Positions 56,347 through 64,000 of a stretch of 64,000 bases of DNA are shown one piece after another. Location of the stretch: contig NZ_CAJCKW010000012.1 in NCBI RefSeq assembly GCF_903970965.1, positions 35,057-99,056 on the forward strand, written 5' to 3'. Made by a program: the position numbers and the translations under genes. The stretch's first letter is position 1, and each line of letters begins with the position of its first letter. Source of the DNA: Aureimonas sp. ME7 (GTDB taxonomy: Bacteria; Pseudomonadota; Alphaproteobacteria; Rhizobiales; Rhizobiaceae). The notes below the pieces were generated by a model that was not told the DNA's origin, searched no databases, and was given only the letters and a program-made list of their open reading frames with translations.

Positions 56347-57108
56347 ATGAGCGAACGCGGCGTCCTGATCGTCACCGGCGGCTCGCGCGGTATCGGCGCG
56401 GCGACGGCGCGTCTGGCAGGTGCTGCCGGCTACCACGTGCTCGTCAACTTCGCGGCCAACGAAGCGGCGGCGACGGCGGTGGCCGACGACATCCGCCGGG
56501 TGGGCAGGCGGGCCGAAACGGTGCGCGGCGACGTCGGGTCGCCCGAAGGCATCGCGCGGATCTTCGAGGCTGCCGACCGGATGGGGCGGCTGGCCGTTCT
56601 CGTCAACAATGCCGGCGTCGTCGACCAGCCGGCGCGCGTCGACGAGATGGATGCCGCGCGTTTGGAGCGGATGTTCCGAATCAACGTTTCGGGCAAGATC
56701 CTGTGCGCGGCAGAGGCGGTGCGCCGCCTGTCGACGCGGCACGGCGGCCGGGGAGGGACGATAATCAACCTGTCTTCGGCCGCCGCCAAGCTCGGTGCGC
56801 CGGGCACGTTCGTCGACTACGCCGCCTCCAAAGGCGCGATCGACACGTTCACGGTCGGCCTTGCCAAGGAAGTGGCTGATGAGGGCGTTCGCGTCTGCGC
56901 GGTGCGCCCCGGCATCATCGACACCGAGATCCATGCTTCCGGCGGTCTGCCGGGCCGCGTCGCGGACCTGACGCCGACGCTGCCCATGCGCCGTCCGGGA
57001 ACGGTCGACGAGGTGGCGCGCGCCATTCTCTGGCTTGCCTCCGATGAGGCCAGCTATTCCACCGGCACGATCCTCGACGTGTCCGGCGCGCGCTCGATCC
57101 TGCCGTGA
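56347..57108 (+). CDS. Short-chain dehydrogenase/reductase
   Basis: A 253-residue classical SDR oxidoreductase. The NAD(P) motif TGGSRGIG is at residues 10-17, NNAG at 87-90, and the catalytic Ser143, Tyr158 and Lys162. The substrate is unknown. SDR genes between sucB and lpdA are seen in other Rhizobiales. It overlaps the next gene by its stop codon (TGATG). Confidence 0.88.
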   Translation: MSERGVLIVTGGSRGIGAATARLAGAAGYHVLVNFAANEAAATAVADDIRRVGRRAETVRGDVGSPEGIARIFEAADRMGRLAVLVNNAGVVDQPARVDEMDAARLERMFRINVSGKILCAAEAVRRLSTRHGGRGGTIINLSSAAAKLGAPGTFVDYAASKGAIDTFTVGLAKEVADEGVRVCAVRPGIIDTEIHASGGLPGRVADLTPTLPMRRPGTVDEVARAILWLASDEASYSTGTILDVSGARSILP

Positions 57109-57587
57109 TGCGCGCCGCCTCGATCCTGCTGCTGGTTCTGGCCGCCGCGCCCGCCACGGCGCAGACCCTGCCGGACTACCGCGACGATCGCTCGACGCCG
57201 GAGGCCGTCGTTCAGTCCCTCTACAACGCGATCGAGCGGAAAGAGCTGGCGCGGGCGTGGTCGTATTTCGAAGGCGATGCCGCCAAGCCCTTCGCCGAGT
57301 TCGCGGCCGGCTACGATACGACGCGGCATGTGCGCGTCCGGCTATTCACGCCATCGAGCGAGGGCGCGGCCGGATCGATCTTCTCCAGTGTGCCGACGGT
57401 GGTCGAAGCGGTGAGCGACGCGGGGACGAGCGTCTTTGCCGGATGCTACGAGTTGCGCCTCGTCCAGCCGGCGGCGCAGATCGAGCCGCCGTTCCGCCCG
57501 CTGGCGATCACCAAAGGCAGCTTGGCTGAGGTGCGCGACACGTTCGACGCGGCGAAAGGGCACTGCACCGGCGAGGGCACTGAGTGA
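57108..57587 (+). CDS. Secreted hypothetical protein
   Basis: A 159-residue exported protein with a signal peptide (about 1-20, MRAASILLLVLAAAPATAQ). The mature part begins LPDYRDDRSTPEAVVQSLYNAIERKELARAWSYFEG, which recalls NTF2-like or conserved alphaproteobacterial DUF folds, and has two Cys. No family is certain. Its ATG overlaps the SDR stop, so they are probably co-translated. Confidence 0.7.
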   Translation: MRAASILLLVLAAAPATAQTLPDYRDDRSTPEAVVQSLYNAIERKELARAWSYFEGDAAKPFAEFAAGYDTTRHVRVRLFTPSSEGAAGSIFSSVPTVVEAVSDAGTSVFAGCYELRLVQPAAQIEPPFRPLAITKGSLAEVRDTFDAAKGHCTGEGTE

Positions 57588-57672
57588 CGCTCCCCGTTCC
57601 CTCCGCGCGCTTTCGTTCCAGTTGCTGGCGCAACGCGGGCGGCTGGCGCCTGCCATTGGAGGCTGGACGCCG

Positions 57673-58071
57673 ATGACCGCTCTTCCCACCGAACTCGTTC
57701 TTCTCGGCTGGTCCGTGGTTCTTCTGTTCGTGCAGATCATGCTGCAGGGGCAGCTGGCGACGCGCGAGCGCGGGACCGACTGGAACGCCGGCGCGCGCGA
57801 CGGCGAGGCGAAGCCGCTCGGCACCTATGCCGGCCGCGCCGCGCGCTGCCTTTCGAACTTCCAGGAAACCTATCCGGCCTTCGTGGCGCTTGCGCTCGGC
57901 CTTGCCGTTTCGGGGCGCACCGGTGGCATCGGCGAATGGGGCGCGATCCTCTGGTTCGTCGCCCGAATCGTCTATGTGCCGCTCTACCTCGCCGGCATCC
58001 CCTATATCCGCTCCCTCGTCTGGCTGGGCTCCGTTCTCGGGCTCGTCCTGATGCTGTTCCGCTTTCTTTGA
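57673..58071 (+). CDS. MAPEG-family membrane protein
   Basis: A 132-residue four-helix membrane protein with the MAPEG fold of membrane glutathione transferases. LVLLGWSVVLLFVQIMLQG, then RCLSNFQETYPAFVALALGLAVSG, then LWFVARIVYVPLYLAGIPYIRSLVW are conserved. A role in glutathione or lipid metabolism is inferred from the family. It sits between the secreted protein and lpdA, 21 bases upstream of lpdA. Confidence 0.82.
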   Translation: MTALPTELVLLGWSVVLLFVQIMLQGQLATRERGTDWNAGARDGEAKPLGTYAGRAARCLSNFQETYPAFVALALGLAVSGRTGGIGEWGAILWFVARIVYVPLYLAGIPYIRSLVWLGSVLGLVLMLFRFL

Positions 58072-58092
58072 ACCGTTGAGAAGAAGTTCCCC

Positions 58093-59511
58093 ATGTCCGA
58101 CACCTCCACCCCCTTCGATCTCGTCGTCATCGGCTCGGGCCCCGGCGGCTATGTCGGCGCCATCAAGGCCGCGCAGCTCGGCCTGAAGGTCGCCGTGGTG
58201 GAAAAGCGCCAGACCTACGGGGGAACCTGCCTCAACGTCGGCTGCATTCCGTCCAAGGCCTTGCTGCACGCCTCCGAAATGTATGCCGAGGCCGGCCATT
58301 CCTTCGCCGATCTCGGCATCAAGGTGGCCCCCGAGCTCGATCTGCCGACAATGCTCGGCCACAAGGACAAGACGGTGAAGGCGAATGTCGACGGCGTCGC
58401 CTTCCTGTTCCGCAAGAACAAGATCGAAGGCATCACCGGCACGGGCCGCATCGTCCGGGCGGGAGAGGTCGAGGTAACGGGCGCGGACGGGGGCAAGCGC
58501 ACGCTCCGGACCAAGGCGATCTGCATCGCCACGGGCTCCGAGGTCGCCGGCATTCCGGGCCTCGATGTGGCCTTCGACGGCGAGACGATCGTCTCCTCCG
58601 ACCATGCGATCGGCTTGGGGAAGGTGCCGGCCACCATGGTCGTCGTCGGCGGCGGCGTGATCGGCCTGGAGCTCGGCTCCGTCTGGTCGCGGCTGGGTGC
58701 CCGCGTCACCGTGGTCGAGTATCTCGACAAGATCCTCGGGCCGATGGACGTCGAGGTGTCCACCCAGTTCCAGAAGATGCTGGTGAAGCAGGGTTTCCAT
58801 TTCAAGCTCGGCGCCAAGGTGACGGCGGTGGAGAAGACGGGGGCGGGCGCCTCCGTCACCTTCGAGCCGGTCAAGGGCGGCGCTCCGGAAGTGCTGGAAG
58901 CCGAGGTCGTGCTGGTCGCCACCGGCCGGCGCGCCTTCACCGACGGGCTCGGCCTCGACGAAGCGGGCGTCGCCCGCGACAAGGCGGGCCGGGTCGAGAT
59001 CGACGCGCACTACCAGACCAACGTGCCCGGCATCTACGCCATCGGCGACGTGGTGAAGGGACCGATGCTCGCCCACAAGGCGGAGGACGAGGGCATCGCG
59101 CTGGCCGAGATCCTGGCGGGCCAGGCCGGCCACGTGAACTACGGCGTCATTCCGTCCGTGGTCTACACCTCGCCCGAGATCGCCTCCGTCGGCCGGACGG
59201 AGGAAGAGCTGAAGGCGGACGGGATCGAGTACAAGGTCGGCAAGTTCCCCTTCACCGCCAACGGGCGCGCCCGCGCCATGCTGCACACCGACGGCTTCGT
59301 GAAGGTTCTGACCGAAGCGAAGAGCGACCGCGTACTCGGCGGCCATATCGTCGGCTTCGGCGCGGGCGATATGATCGCCGAGATCGCGGTGCTGATGGAG
59401 TTCGGCGGTTCGGCCGAGGATCTGGCGCGCACCTGTCACGCGCACCCGACCCTTTCGGAAGCCGTGCGCGAGGCCGCCTTCGGCGCCTTCGCCAAGCCGA
59501 TCCACGTCTGA
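58093..59511 (+). CDS. lpdA: Dihydrolipoyl dehydrogenase (E3)
   Basis: A 472-residue flavoprotein that reoxidises the lipoyl groups of E2. The FAD motif GSGPGGY is at residues 14-20, the redox cysteines are Cys46 and Cys51 in GGTCLNVGCIPSK, and the C-terminal catalytic His-Glu pair is in CHAHPTLSEAV. Its place after sucAB suggests service to 2-oxoglutarate dehydrogenase. A terminator follows. Confidence 0.95.
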   Translation: MSDTSTPFDLVVIGSGPGGYVGAIKAAQLGLKVAVVEKRQTYGGTCLNVGCIPSKALLHASEMYAEAGHSFADLGIKVAPELDLPTMLGHKDKTVKANVDGVAFLFRKNKIEGITGTGRIVRAGEVEVTGADGGKRTLRTKAICIATGSEVAGIPGLDVAFDGETIVSSDHAIGLGKVPATMVVVGGGVIGLELGSVWSRLGARVTVVEYLDKILGPMDVEVSTQFQKMLVKQGFHFKLGAKVTAVEKTGAGASVTFEPVKGGAPEVLEAEVVLVATGRRAFTDGLGLDEAGVARDKAGRVEIDAHYQTNVPGIYAIGDVVKGPMLAHKAEDEGIALAEILAGQAGHVNYGVIPSVVYTSPEIASVGRTEEELKADGIEYKVGKFPFTANGRARAMLHTDGFVKVLTEAKSDRVLGGHIVGFGAGDMIAEIAVLMEFGGSAEDLARTCHAHPTLSEAVREAAFGAFAKPIHV

Positions 59512-59540
59512 TCCGCGCCGGCATCCTGACGCAAACGAAG

Positions 59541-59571
59541 AAGGGCGGCTCCAGAGGGGCCGCCCTTTTTT
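59541..59571. terminator. Terminator between lpdA and the convergent small gene
   Basis: AAGGGCGGC (59541-59549) pairs with GCCGCCCTT (59559-59567), followed by Ts on the plus strand and by A-rich sequence on the left, so it can act in both directions. Confidence 0.8.
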
Positions 59572-59597
59572 CAGACCACGACGATCCGGCGCCGGAG

Positions 59598-59837
59598 TCA
59601 GGCGGTGCCGGCGGTCCAGAAGGATTGGTCGAGCGAAACACGGGCGACCTCGTGACGCTCGGCATCCAGGACCCGCGCATGGTCGCCCCAGCTTTCCTCG
59701 AAGCCGGACTGGGTCAGCACATCGCGCACCGCGCCGACCGCCTGATCCGGCGTGACCGCGTTGATCGCGTCATGCCAGGCGCCGGGAACCCAGGTCGCAC
59801 CTTCGACCCGCCCCGTTTCGATCCGGTATCTCGACAT
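59598..59837 (-). CDS. Hypothetical 79-residue protein
   Basis: A small soluble protein (MSRYRIETGRVEGATWVPGA, then DQAVGAVRDVLTQSGFEES) with no signal peptide or membrane segment. No family recognised. It is convergent with lpdA and 76 bases upstream-adjacent to the next leftward lipoprotein gene. The start ATG at 59837 is preferred over an in-frame one at 59885. Confidence 0.5.
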   Translation of the reverse strand: MSRYRIETGRVEGATWVPGAWHDAINAVTPDQAVGAVRDVLTQSGFEESWGDHARVLDAERHEVARVSLDQSFWTAGTA

Positions 59838-59913
59838 CCGTTCAAACCTCCCAAGGATGGAACACGGGAGGGAGTGTGGACCCATCGCGGGGCGCTGTCA
59901 CCTATCCTTCATG

Positions 59914-60213
59914 TCAGGAGAGGCGCCCCTCCCGGCAGCGTTGGTAGGCCCGGTCGCCCTCGCGCTCGGCGCGGGTGCGGTTGAGCGCGGACACGCCGAA
60001 GGAATCCTCGCCGTCCGATAGGTTCTCGAAGGAATTGCGCGCGGTCTGGTCGGCATAGTTCTCGCAGGTGCGTGAGACGGGCTTGCGATAGAAATCGGGC
60101 ACGACGCCGATCGGCGGGTCGTAGGCCGGGCCGCGCTCCGAAAAGGCGGGGCCGTCGACTGCGGTGCAACCGCTCAGAAGCGGCAGGAGAAGGAGGAGGG
60201 TGCGAGCGCGCAT
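59914..60213 (-). CDS. Small lipoprotein
   Basis: A 99-residue protein starting MRARTLLLLLPLLSGC, a signal peptide with the lipobox Cys at residue 16. The mature part has two more Cys (RTCENYADQTARNSFENLSDGE and YQRCREGR) that may pair. No known family. It belongs to a run of leftward genes with TraB/GumN and xerC. Confidence 0.65.
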   Translation of the reverse strand: MRARTLLLLLPLLSGCTAVDGPAFSERGPAYDPPIGVVPDFYRKPVSRTCENYADQTARNSFENLSDGEDSFGVSALNRTRAEREGDRAYQRCREGRLS

Positions 60214-60318
60214 CGGGAGCCTGCCGCGCCGTCCGCCGGTTCCGGTGCCCTCGGCACGGGGCGACAGCGCCTTTCAGAAGCTTCAACACGAAGCCGGAAC
60301 CCCAGGTTCCCCGTGCGG

Positions 60319-61407
60319 CTATTCGACCGGGGTCACGCGCCAGCCGGCCTTTTCCAAACGTTCCACCAACCCGGTTTCGCCGGGAAGATGCAGCGCGCCG
60401 ACCGCGACGAACCGGCCGCCCTGATCGAGGATCGGCTGGAGGCGCTCGGCCATCAGCGCGTTGCGACGATGGACGACGCGATCCTCGAACTCCTGCGTGA
60501 TGGCGACCGAGTTCGCGTCCGTGGTGCCGGCGGGAACCGCGCTTTCCGTAGCCGGGCCGATCAGGGCGATCTCGCCCCGGAGGTAGAGATCGATCATCGT
60601 CTCGAAGAGGTCGGGCAGCCGGTCGGTGAGATCGACGCTGGCGACGAGATTGTCGGCCTGAAGGGGGAGGGGCATGGAAGCCAGCGCTTCCAGCTGCTCG
60701 GCTGCGGTTTCCAGGCCTTCCAGCGACTTGCCCGTCGTTTTCGCCCGCTCGGCGATCGTGACGTCCAGAACCTTGGCCCCGGTCTTGCCGCGCGCCACCT
60801 CGCAATCGGGCAGGAGAAGGCCGGCGGCGACGAACCAGGGCTGGAGGCGGGACACGGTCGCCGGCGGCATGCCCCTGGCTTCCAGCGCCGGTGCGACCTT
60901 GGCCATGTTCGCCTCGCCCAGGAGCTCGGGCAGCGACGGGCCGGGGGGCAGCGTGGTCAGGTCGGCGCGGGCGAGAAGGGTGCCGGCCATCTTCGTAGGG
61001 TCGAGAATGTCCGTGGTCTCGATCACCACGCCGTCAGCCTGCCCGAGCGCCGCGTCCACGGCCGGCGGCAGGTCGAGGACGCGCGGGTCCGACAGGTGCA
61101 TGGTGCCGAACAGCCAGGACGGCTTCACCCCGTCGCGCTCGACGCGGAAGAAGCGGCCCCGGCCGTGGGGCGTGGCGTCCGCTTTCGCTTGGGACGCGTC
61201 CCACCCGGCGCTTTGCCGCAGATCGGGCAGGAGGCTGCGGCTCGTCCGGCACTGGAGCGCGGCTTCGCCCGGCGTCTGCGCATCCGCGCGCGAAACCGTG
61301 GCGGCCAGAAGCAGCGCCGCACACAGGAGGAGCGGAAACAGGTGCGGCAGCGCGGTCAGAAGAAGAGGCAGCGTTTGACGCCAGGCGCGCTTCATCGTCG
61401 GATCCAT
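60319..61407 (-). CDS. TraB/GumN family protein
   Basis: A 362-residue protein with an N-terminal hydrophobic segment (about 8-40) that may be a signal anchor, then a TraB/GumN domain. The motif SWLFGTMHLSDPR and the C-terminal GRFVAVGALHLPGETGLVERLEKAGW carry the conserved Gly-His residues thought to form a protease-like site. Function uncertain. Starts at 61407 and 61395 are both possible. Confidence 0.8.
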   Translation of the reverse strand: MDPTMKRAWRQTLPLLLTALPHLFPLLLCAALLLAATVSRADAQTPGEAALQCRTSRSLLPDLRQSAGWDASQAKADATPHGRGRFFRVERDGVKPSWLFGTMHLSDPRVLDLPPAVDAALGQADGVVIETTDILDPTKMAGTLLARADLTTLPPGPSLPELLGEANMAKVAPALEARGMPPATVSRLQPWFVAAGLLLPDCEVARGKTGAKVLDVTIAERAKTTGKSLEGLETAAEQLEALASMPLPLQADNLVASVDLTDRLPDLFETMIDLYLRGEIALIGPATESAVPAGTTDANSVAITQEFEDRVVHRRNALMAERLQPILDQGGRFVAVGALHLPGETGLVERLEKAGWRVTPVE

Positions 61408-61501
61408 GGTTTCGAAGGCCCGGGCCAGCGAGCCGGGCCCGCCGAGCGAGGGGATCCCACCGCTATCAGCGAAATCCGACGAAAAGCTGAACAGCTCCCC
61501 T

Positions 61502-62461
61502 TCAACCGGCACGGGCACGCCGCGCCCGGGGATGGGCATCCTCGTAGACCTTCAGAAGACGCGCCCCGTCCACGGCCGTGTAGATCTGCGTCGAGGACAG
61601 GGACGCGTGGCCCAGAAGGTCCTGAATGGTGCGCAGATCGCCCCCCTTGGCCAGGAGATGCGTTGCGAAGGAATGGCGCAGCGCATGGGGCGTGGCGGAA
61701 TCGGGCAGGCCGAGAAGACCGCGCAGGCGCGCCATCTCGCCTTGGATGATCTGCTGGCGGAGCGGCCCGCCGCGCGCGCCCCGAAACAGGGTGGTACCCG
61801 GTGCCAGATCGAAGGGGCAAAGGCGTCGGTATTCGTCGACCGCCTGAAACACCGCCGGCAGGAGAGGCACGAGACGCTCCTTGCGGCCCTTGCCAAGGAT
61901 CGTCATCGAGCGGGCGCGGGGATCGCGCAACGCCCCGCCATCGAGATCCAAGGCTTCCGATATGCGAAGACCGCATCCGTAGAGAAGGGTGAAGACCGCG
62001 ACGTTGCGCGCCGCGATCCAGGGCGACGAGGCCATGGCGCCCGCCTCCTCCGTCACCGCCAGGGCATCCGGGACGGCCAGCGGACGGGGCAGGGTCTTCG
62101 GCTGTTTGGGCGCGCGCATCGCCGCGGCGCCGGCGGCGCTCGCCAGTCCCTCGCGTTCCAGGTGACGCACGAAGGAGCGCACGCCCGACAGGATGCGACC
62201 CAGCGAGCGCGGCCCCGCCCCGTCGCGGCGCCGCTCGGCCAGAAAGGCGCGCAGGTCCGCAGTCTTTAGATCGGCGCAGTCGCTCGGCGTCGCCGGGCGG
62301 CCATGGTAGCTCCCAAGGAACTGGAAGAACTGCCGAACGTCGCGCTCGTAGGCCGTCAGGGTGTTCGCACCGACATGCCGCTCGTGCTCCAGCCGCTCCA
62401 GCCAGGCCGCCTTATGGTCCAGAAGGGCGGGTGTCGCGGGCAGGAGAAGCGCTTCGGGCAT
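61502..62461 (-). CDS. xerC: Tyrosine recombinase XerC
   Basis: A 319-residue site-specific recombinase that resolves chromosome dimers at dif with XerD. The catalytic residues are visible: Arg166 (GCGLRISEAL), Lys191 (GKGRKERLVPL), His259 and Arg262 (HALRHSFATHLL), His285 (GHASLSSTQIY) and the nucleophile Tyr294. The N-terminal SAM-like core domain is about 10-105. The length is typical. A TraB-like gene follows it on the same strand. Confidence 0.93.
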   Translation of the reverse strand: MPEALLLPATPALLDHKAAWLERLEHERHVGANTLTAYERDVRQFFQFLGSYHGRPATPSDCADLKTADLRAFLAERRRDGAGPRSLGRILSGVRSFVRHLEREGLASAAGAAAMRAPKQPKTLPRPLAVPDALAVTEEAGAMASSPWIAARNVAVFTLLYGCGLRISEALDLDGGALRDPRARSMTILGKGRKERLVPLLPAVFQAVDEYRRLCPFDLAPGTTLFRGARGGPLRQQIIQGEMARLRGLLGLPDSATPHALRHSFATHLLAKGGDLRTIQDLLGHASLSSTQIYTAVDGARLLKVYEDAHPRARRARAG

Positions 62462-62645
62462 AGGGGCTTTCTTTCCCGAGATCGGTAGGCACTACCAAAG
62501 CGCGCGATTGGTAAATGCCGGGTTGCCGCTGGACGATCCCGGCGCGCCTTCCATTTCGCAGGTTCGAGCGGCGTTCGAACCCGAACGCCCCAAAAACCGA
62601 TGAAAGAACCGCTTTCGCCAAGCGGTTGCCAAAGGAGAGCCCAGA

Positions 62646-63080
62646 ATGAAGCGTCACGCCACCGCCATCTGGAACGGAGCGCTTGCGGACGGAAAGGGTG
62701 CCCTGACCACCCAGTCCGGCGCGCTCGACAATCACGGCTACTCGTTCAAGGCCCGCTTCGAGGACGAAAGCGGCAAGTCCGGCACCAATCCGGAAGAGCT
62801 TCTGGCCGCCGCCCATGCCGGCTGCTTCGCCATGCAGCTGTCGCACTTCCTGGCCGAGAACGGCACGCCTGCGGACGAGTTGAAGGCGCGCGCCGTGGTC
62901 AGCGTCGAACAGGCGTCCGGCGGCTTCGAGGTGCGCTCCAGCGCGATCACGCTGGAAGGCAAGGTGCCGGGCATCGACGAGGCGAAGTTCCACGAACTCG
63001 CCGACAAGGCCAAGGCCGGCTGCCCGATCTCCAAGGCGCTCGGCGCCATCGAGGTCACGCTGGACGCCAAGCTCGTCTGA
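62646..63080 (+). CDS. OsmC-family peroxiredoxin-like protein
   Basis: A 144-residue OsmC/Ohr-type protein that reduces organic peroxides via two cysteines, here Cys60 (AHAGCFAMQLS) and Cys126 (AGCPISKAL). The overall sequence is the OsmC subgroup rather than Ohr. It has AAAGGAG upstream and is divergent from xerC. A strong hairpin separates it from the convergent Fur-family gene. Confidence 0.9.
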   Translation: MKRHATAIWNGALADGKGALTTQSGALDNHGYSFKARFEDESGKSGTNPEELLAAAHAGCFAMQLSHFLAENGTPADELKARAVVSVEQASGGFEVRSSAITLEGKVPGIDEAKFHELADKAKAGCPISKALGAIEVTLDAKLV

Positions 63081-63089
63081 AAACGACCA

Positions 63090-63118
63090 GTCGCGGCGCG
63101 GGCGACCCGCGCCGCGAC
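63090..63118. terminator. Bidirectional terminator between osmC-like and fur-like genes
   Basis: GTCGCGGCGCGGG (63090-63102) pairs perfectly with CCCGCGCCGCGAC (63106-63118) around CGA. Read leftward, the hairpin is followed after a few bases by GTTTTC, so it may terminate the Fur-family gene as well. Confidence 0.7.
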
Positions 63119-63121
63119 CTT

Positions 63122-63562
63122 TCAGCCTTTCGTGCGCTTGCGCCCGTAAAGCTCCAGCCGGTGAAAGACGATCTCGTAGCCGAGCGAGCGGGCGATCTCG
63201 TCCTGCAGTGCCTCGATGCGCTCGGACGAGAACTCGATCACGTCGCCGGTGTCGATGTCGATCAGATGGTCGTGGTGTTCGCCGTCCGCCTGCTCGAAGC
63301 GCGAGGGGCCGTTGCCGAAGGCATGACGGTGGATCGCGCCCTTCTCCTCGAGGAGCCGCATCGTCCGGTAGACGGTCGACAGCGAGATGGATGGGTCCAC
63401 CGCCGAGGCGCTGCGGAAGATCTCGAGCGCGTCCGGATGATTGGGATGATCGCGCAGGATCGCCAGGATCGTGCGGCGCGGGCGCGTGATGCGCACGCCC
63501 GCCTCGCGCAGAAGCGTCTCGTAGTCCGGTGTGGTCGCGGGCGATGGCTGCAACGTGCTCAT
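63122..63562 (-). CDS. Fur-family metal-responsive regulator (Fur/Mur type)
   Basis: A 146-residue winged-helix repressor of the Fur family. The DNA-binding region is about 15-85 ([42 protein letters not shown]), and the metal-binding [11 protein letters not shown] is at 96-106. Like rhizobial Mur it ends with [10 protein letters not shown] and lacks the CxxC pairs of other Furs, so it may respond to manganese or iron; which is not decided here. The ATG at 63562 is chosen over one at 63583. Confidence 0.87.
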   Translation of the reverse strand: MSTLQPSPATTPDYETLLREAGVRITRPRRTILAILRDHPNHPDALEIFRSASAVDPSISLSTVYRTMRLLEEKGAIHRHAFGNGPSRFEQADGEHHDHLIDIDTGDVIEFSSERIEALQDEIARSLGYEIVFHRLELYGRKRTKG

Positions 63563-64000
63563 GCGTTTTCCATAGCCGATCATGCGCGGAGGGAAAACGG
63601 CGAAGGATGTCGTCGAAGACGGGACGCTCTCGAGCGAGAAGGAAAGAAGGAGCGGCCTGAATTGCCGAAACGCGGGAAGGCCCGCGTTCCGAACCGCGGA
63701 GTGCGGGAAAATCGAGGATCCGGGGAGTAGAAGAGTACAGGTGACGGGGCGGGTGAGGTAGAATGACAGGCATGTTTCACCGAGGTGACGAAGTCGGGTC
63801 GCGCCAACTCATTGCTTGAATTGCGAAATTCAACTTTCTCCAAATTTCCTGCATTTCCCTGTTGACCTTCCCCGTTGGTTCCCCCTATACACCGCTCATC
63901 GACGACGGCGGTGGCGCCGGGGCGGACGGGACGGGGCCTTGAGGTTCTGAAGCGTCAGCCGGGAAGTTGAGCTGACGGTTGGTTCTGGGGGATTTCTTCC
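63563..64000 (+). other. Non-coding region with strong promoter, toward unseen gene
   Basis: These 438 bases carry no gene. They include the upstream side of the Fur-family gene, an AT-rich block (63811-63860) next to TTGACC and TATACA boxes, and an inverted repeat CGTCAGC (63953-63959)/GCTGACG (63971-63977). The layout, with an AT-rich UP-like block, strong boxes and a long leader, resembles an rRNA operon promoter. The transcribed gene is beyond the window. Confidence 0.5.
63862..63891 (+). promoter_or_regulatory. Strong sigma70-type promoter
   Basis: TTGACC (63862-63867), 18 bases, TATACA (63886-63891), preceded by an A/T-rich block. This is the best promoter match in the window, reading off its right end. 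Confidence 0.65.

Noticed and set aside
63771..63790. Possible fourth parS
   Set aside because: TGTTTCACCGAGGTGA keeps only the left half of the palindrome, so it was not counted as a parS.

Overview
The window is high-GC, densely coded chromosome from an alphaproteobacterium of the order Hyphomicrobiales (Rhizobiales). The order follows from gene content and order: hemE-hemJ-rho-mnmE-mnmG-rsmG-parA-parB, leuS-lptE-holA, htpX/DUF1674/rsmB/heparinase-like/purH, a 180-kDa type NAD-glutamate dehydrogenase, an Omp19-like lipoprotein, and zapE-sucCDAB-lpdA. The family cannot be fixed from sequence alone; an Aurantimonadaceae-like relative is a guess. No phage, insertion sequence, CRISPR array, rRNA or tRNA gene was recognised.

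Replication origin side (1-12.4 kb): aroE (partial) and maf run left, hemE and everything to parB run right. The ~600-base gap between maf and hemE holds two DnaA-box-like sites, seven GANTC sites and a short AT-rich patch, and sits beside hemE where alphaproteobacterial origins are known to lie. It is the best oriC candidate. Three TGTTTCACGTGAAACA-type parS sites at 9.8, 26.3 and 37.6 kb, two of them inside genes, with parAB at 10.5-12.4 kb, mark this as the origin/centromere domain.

Housekeeping blocks (12.5-37 kb): a secreted LprI-like protein and an aldo/keto reductase; the leuS-lptE-holA leftward operon; yggS behind a structured leader with a 10-codon ORF; an AI-2E transporter-family protein; acs; an HD-GYP phosphodiesterase; a 25-codon ORF with a 15-base perfect match to the anti-Shine-Dalgarno tail plus its own terminator, then a DUF1003 membrane protein; a Cfa-like methyltransferase; gdx, a guanidinium exporter behind a mini-ykkC/guanidine-II riboswitch; a secreted nuclease; DUF1674; htpX; an ankyrin protein; a Uma2 protein; rsmB; a heparinase II/III-like protein; DUF2189; purH.

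Central metabolism and envelope (37-64 kb): NAD-glutamate dehydrogenase, a TPM/TPM/LemA trio, pdxY, a DUF429 protein, beta-carbonic anhydrase, an Omp19-like lipoprotein, zapE, then sucC-sucD-sucA-sucB and, after three small genes, lpdA. Together sucAB and lpdA make 2-oxoglutarate dehydrogenase, sucCD make succinyl-CoA ligase, and glutamate dehydrogenase feeds the same 2-oxoglutarate pool. The window ends with TraB/GumN-like, xerC, OsmC-like and Fur-family genes and a strong sigma70-type promoter pointing out of the window, possibly toward an rRNA operon.

The most interesting unexplained items are the two short ORFs with extended anti-SD complementarity and nearby RNA hairpins (18.5 and 24.0 kb), a perfect 20-bp palindrome upstream of leuS, and a multi-hairpin element between hemE and hemJ.
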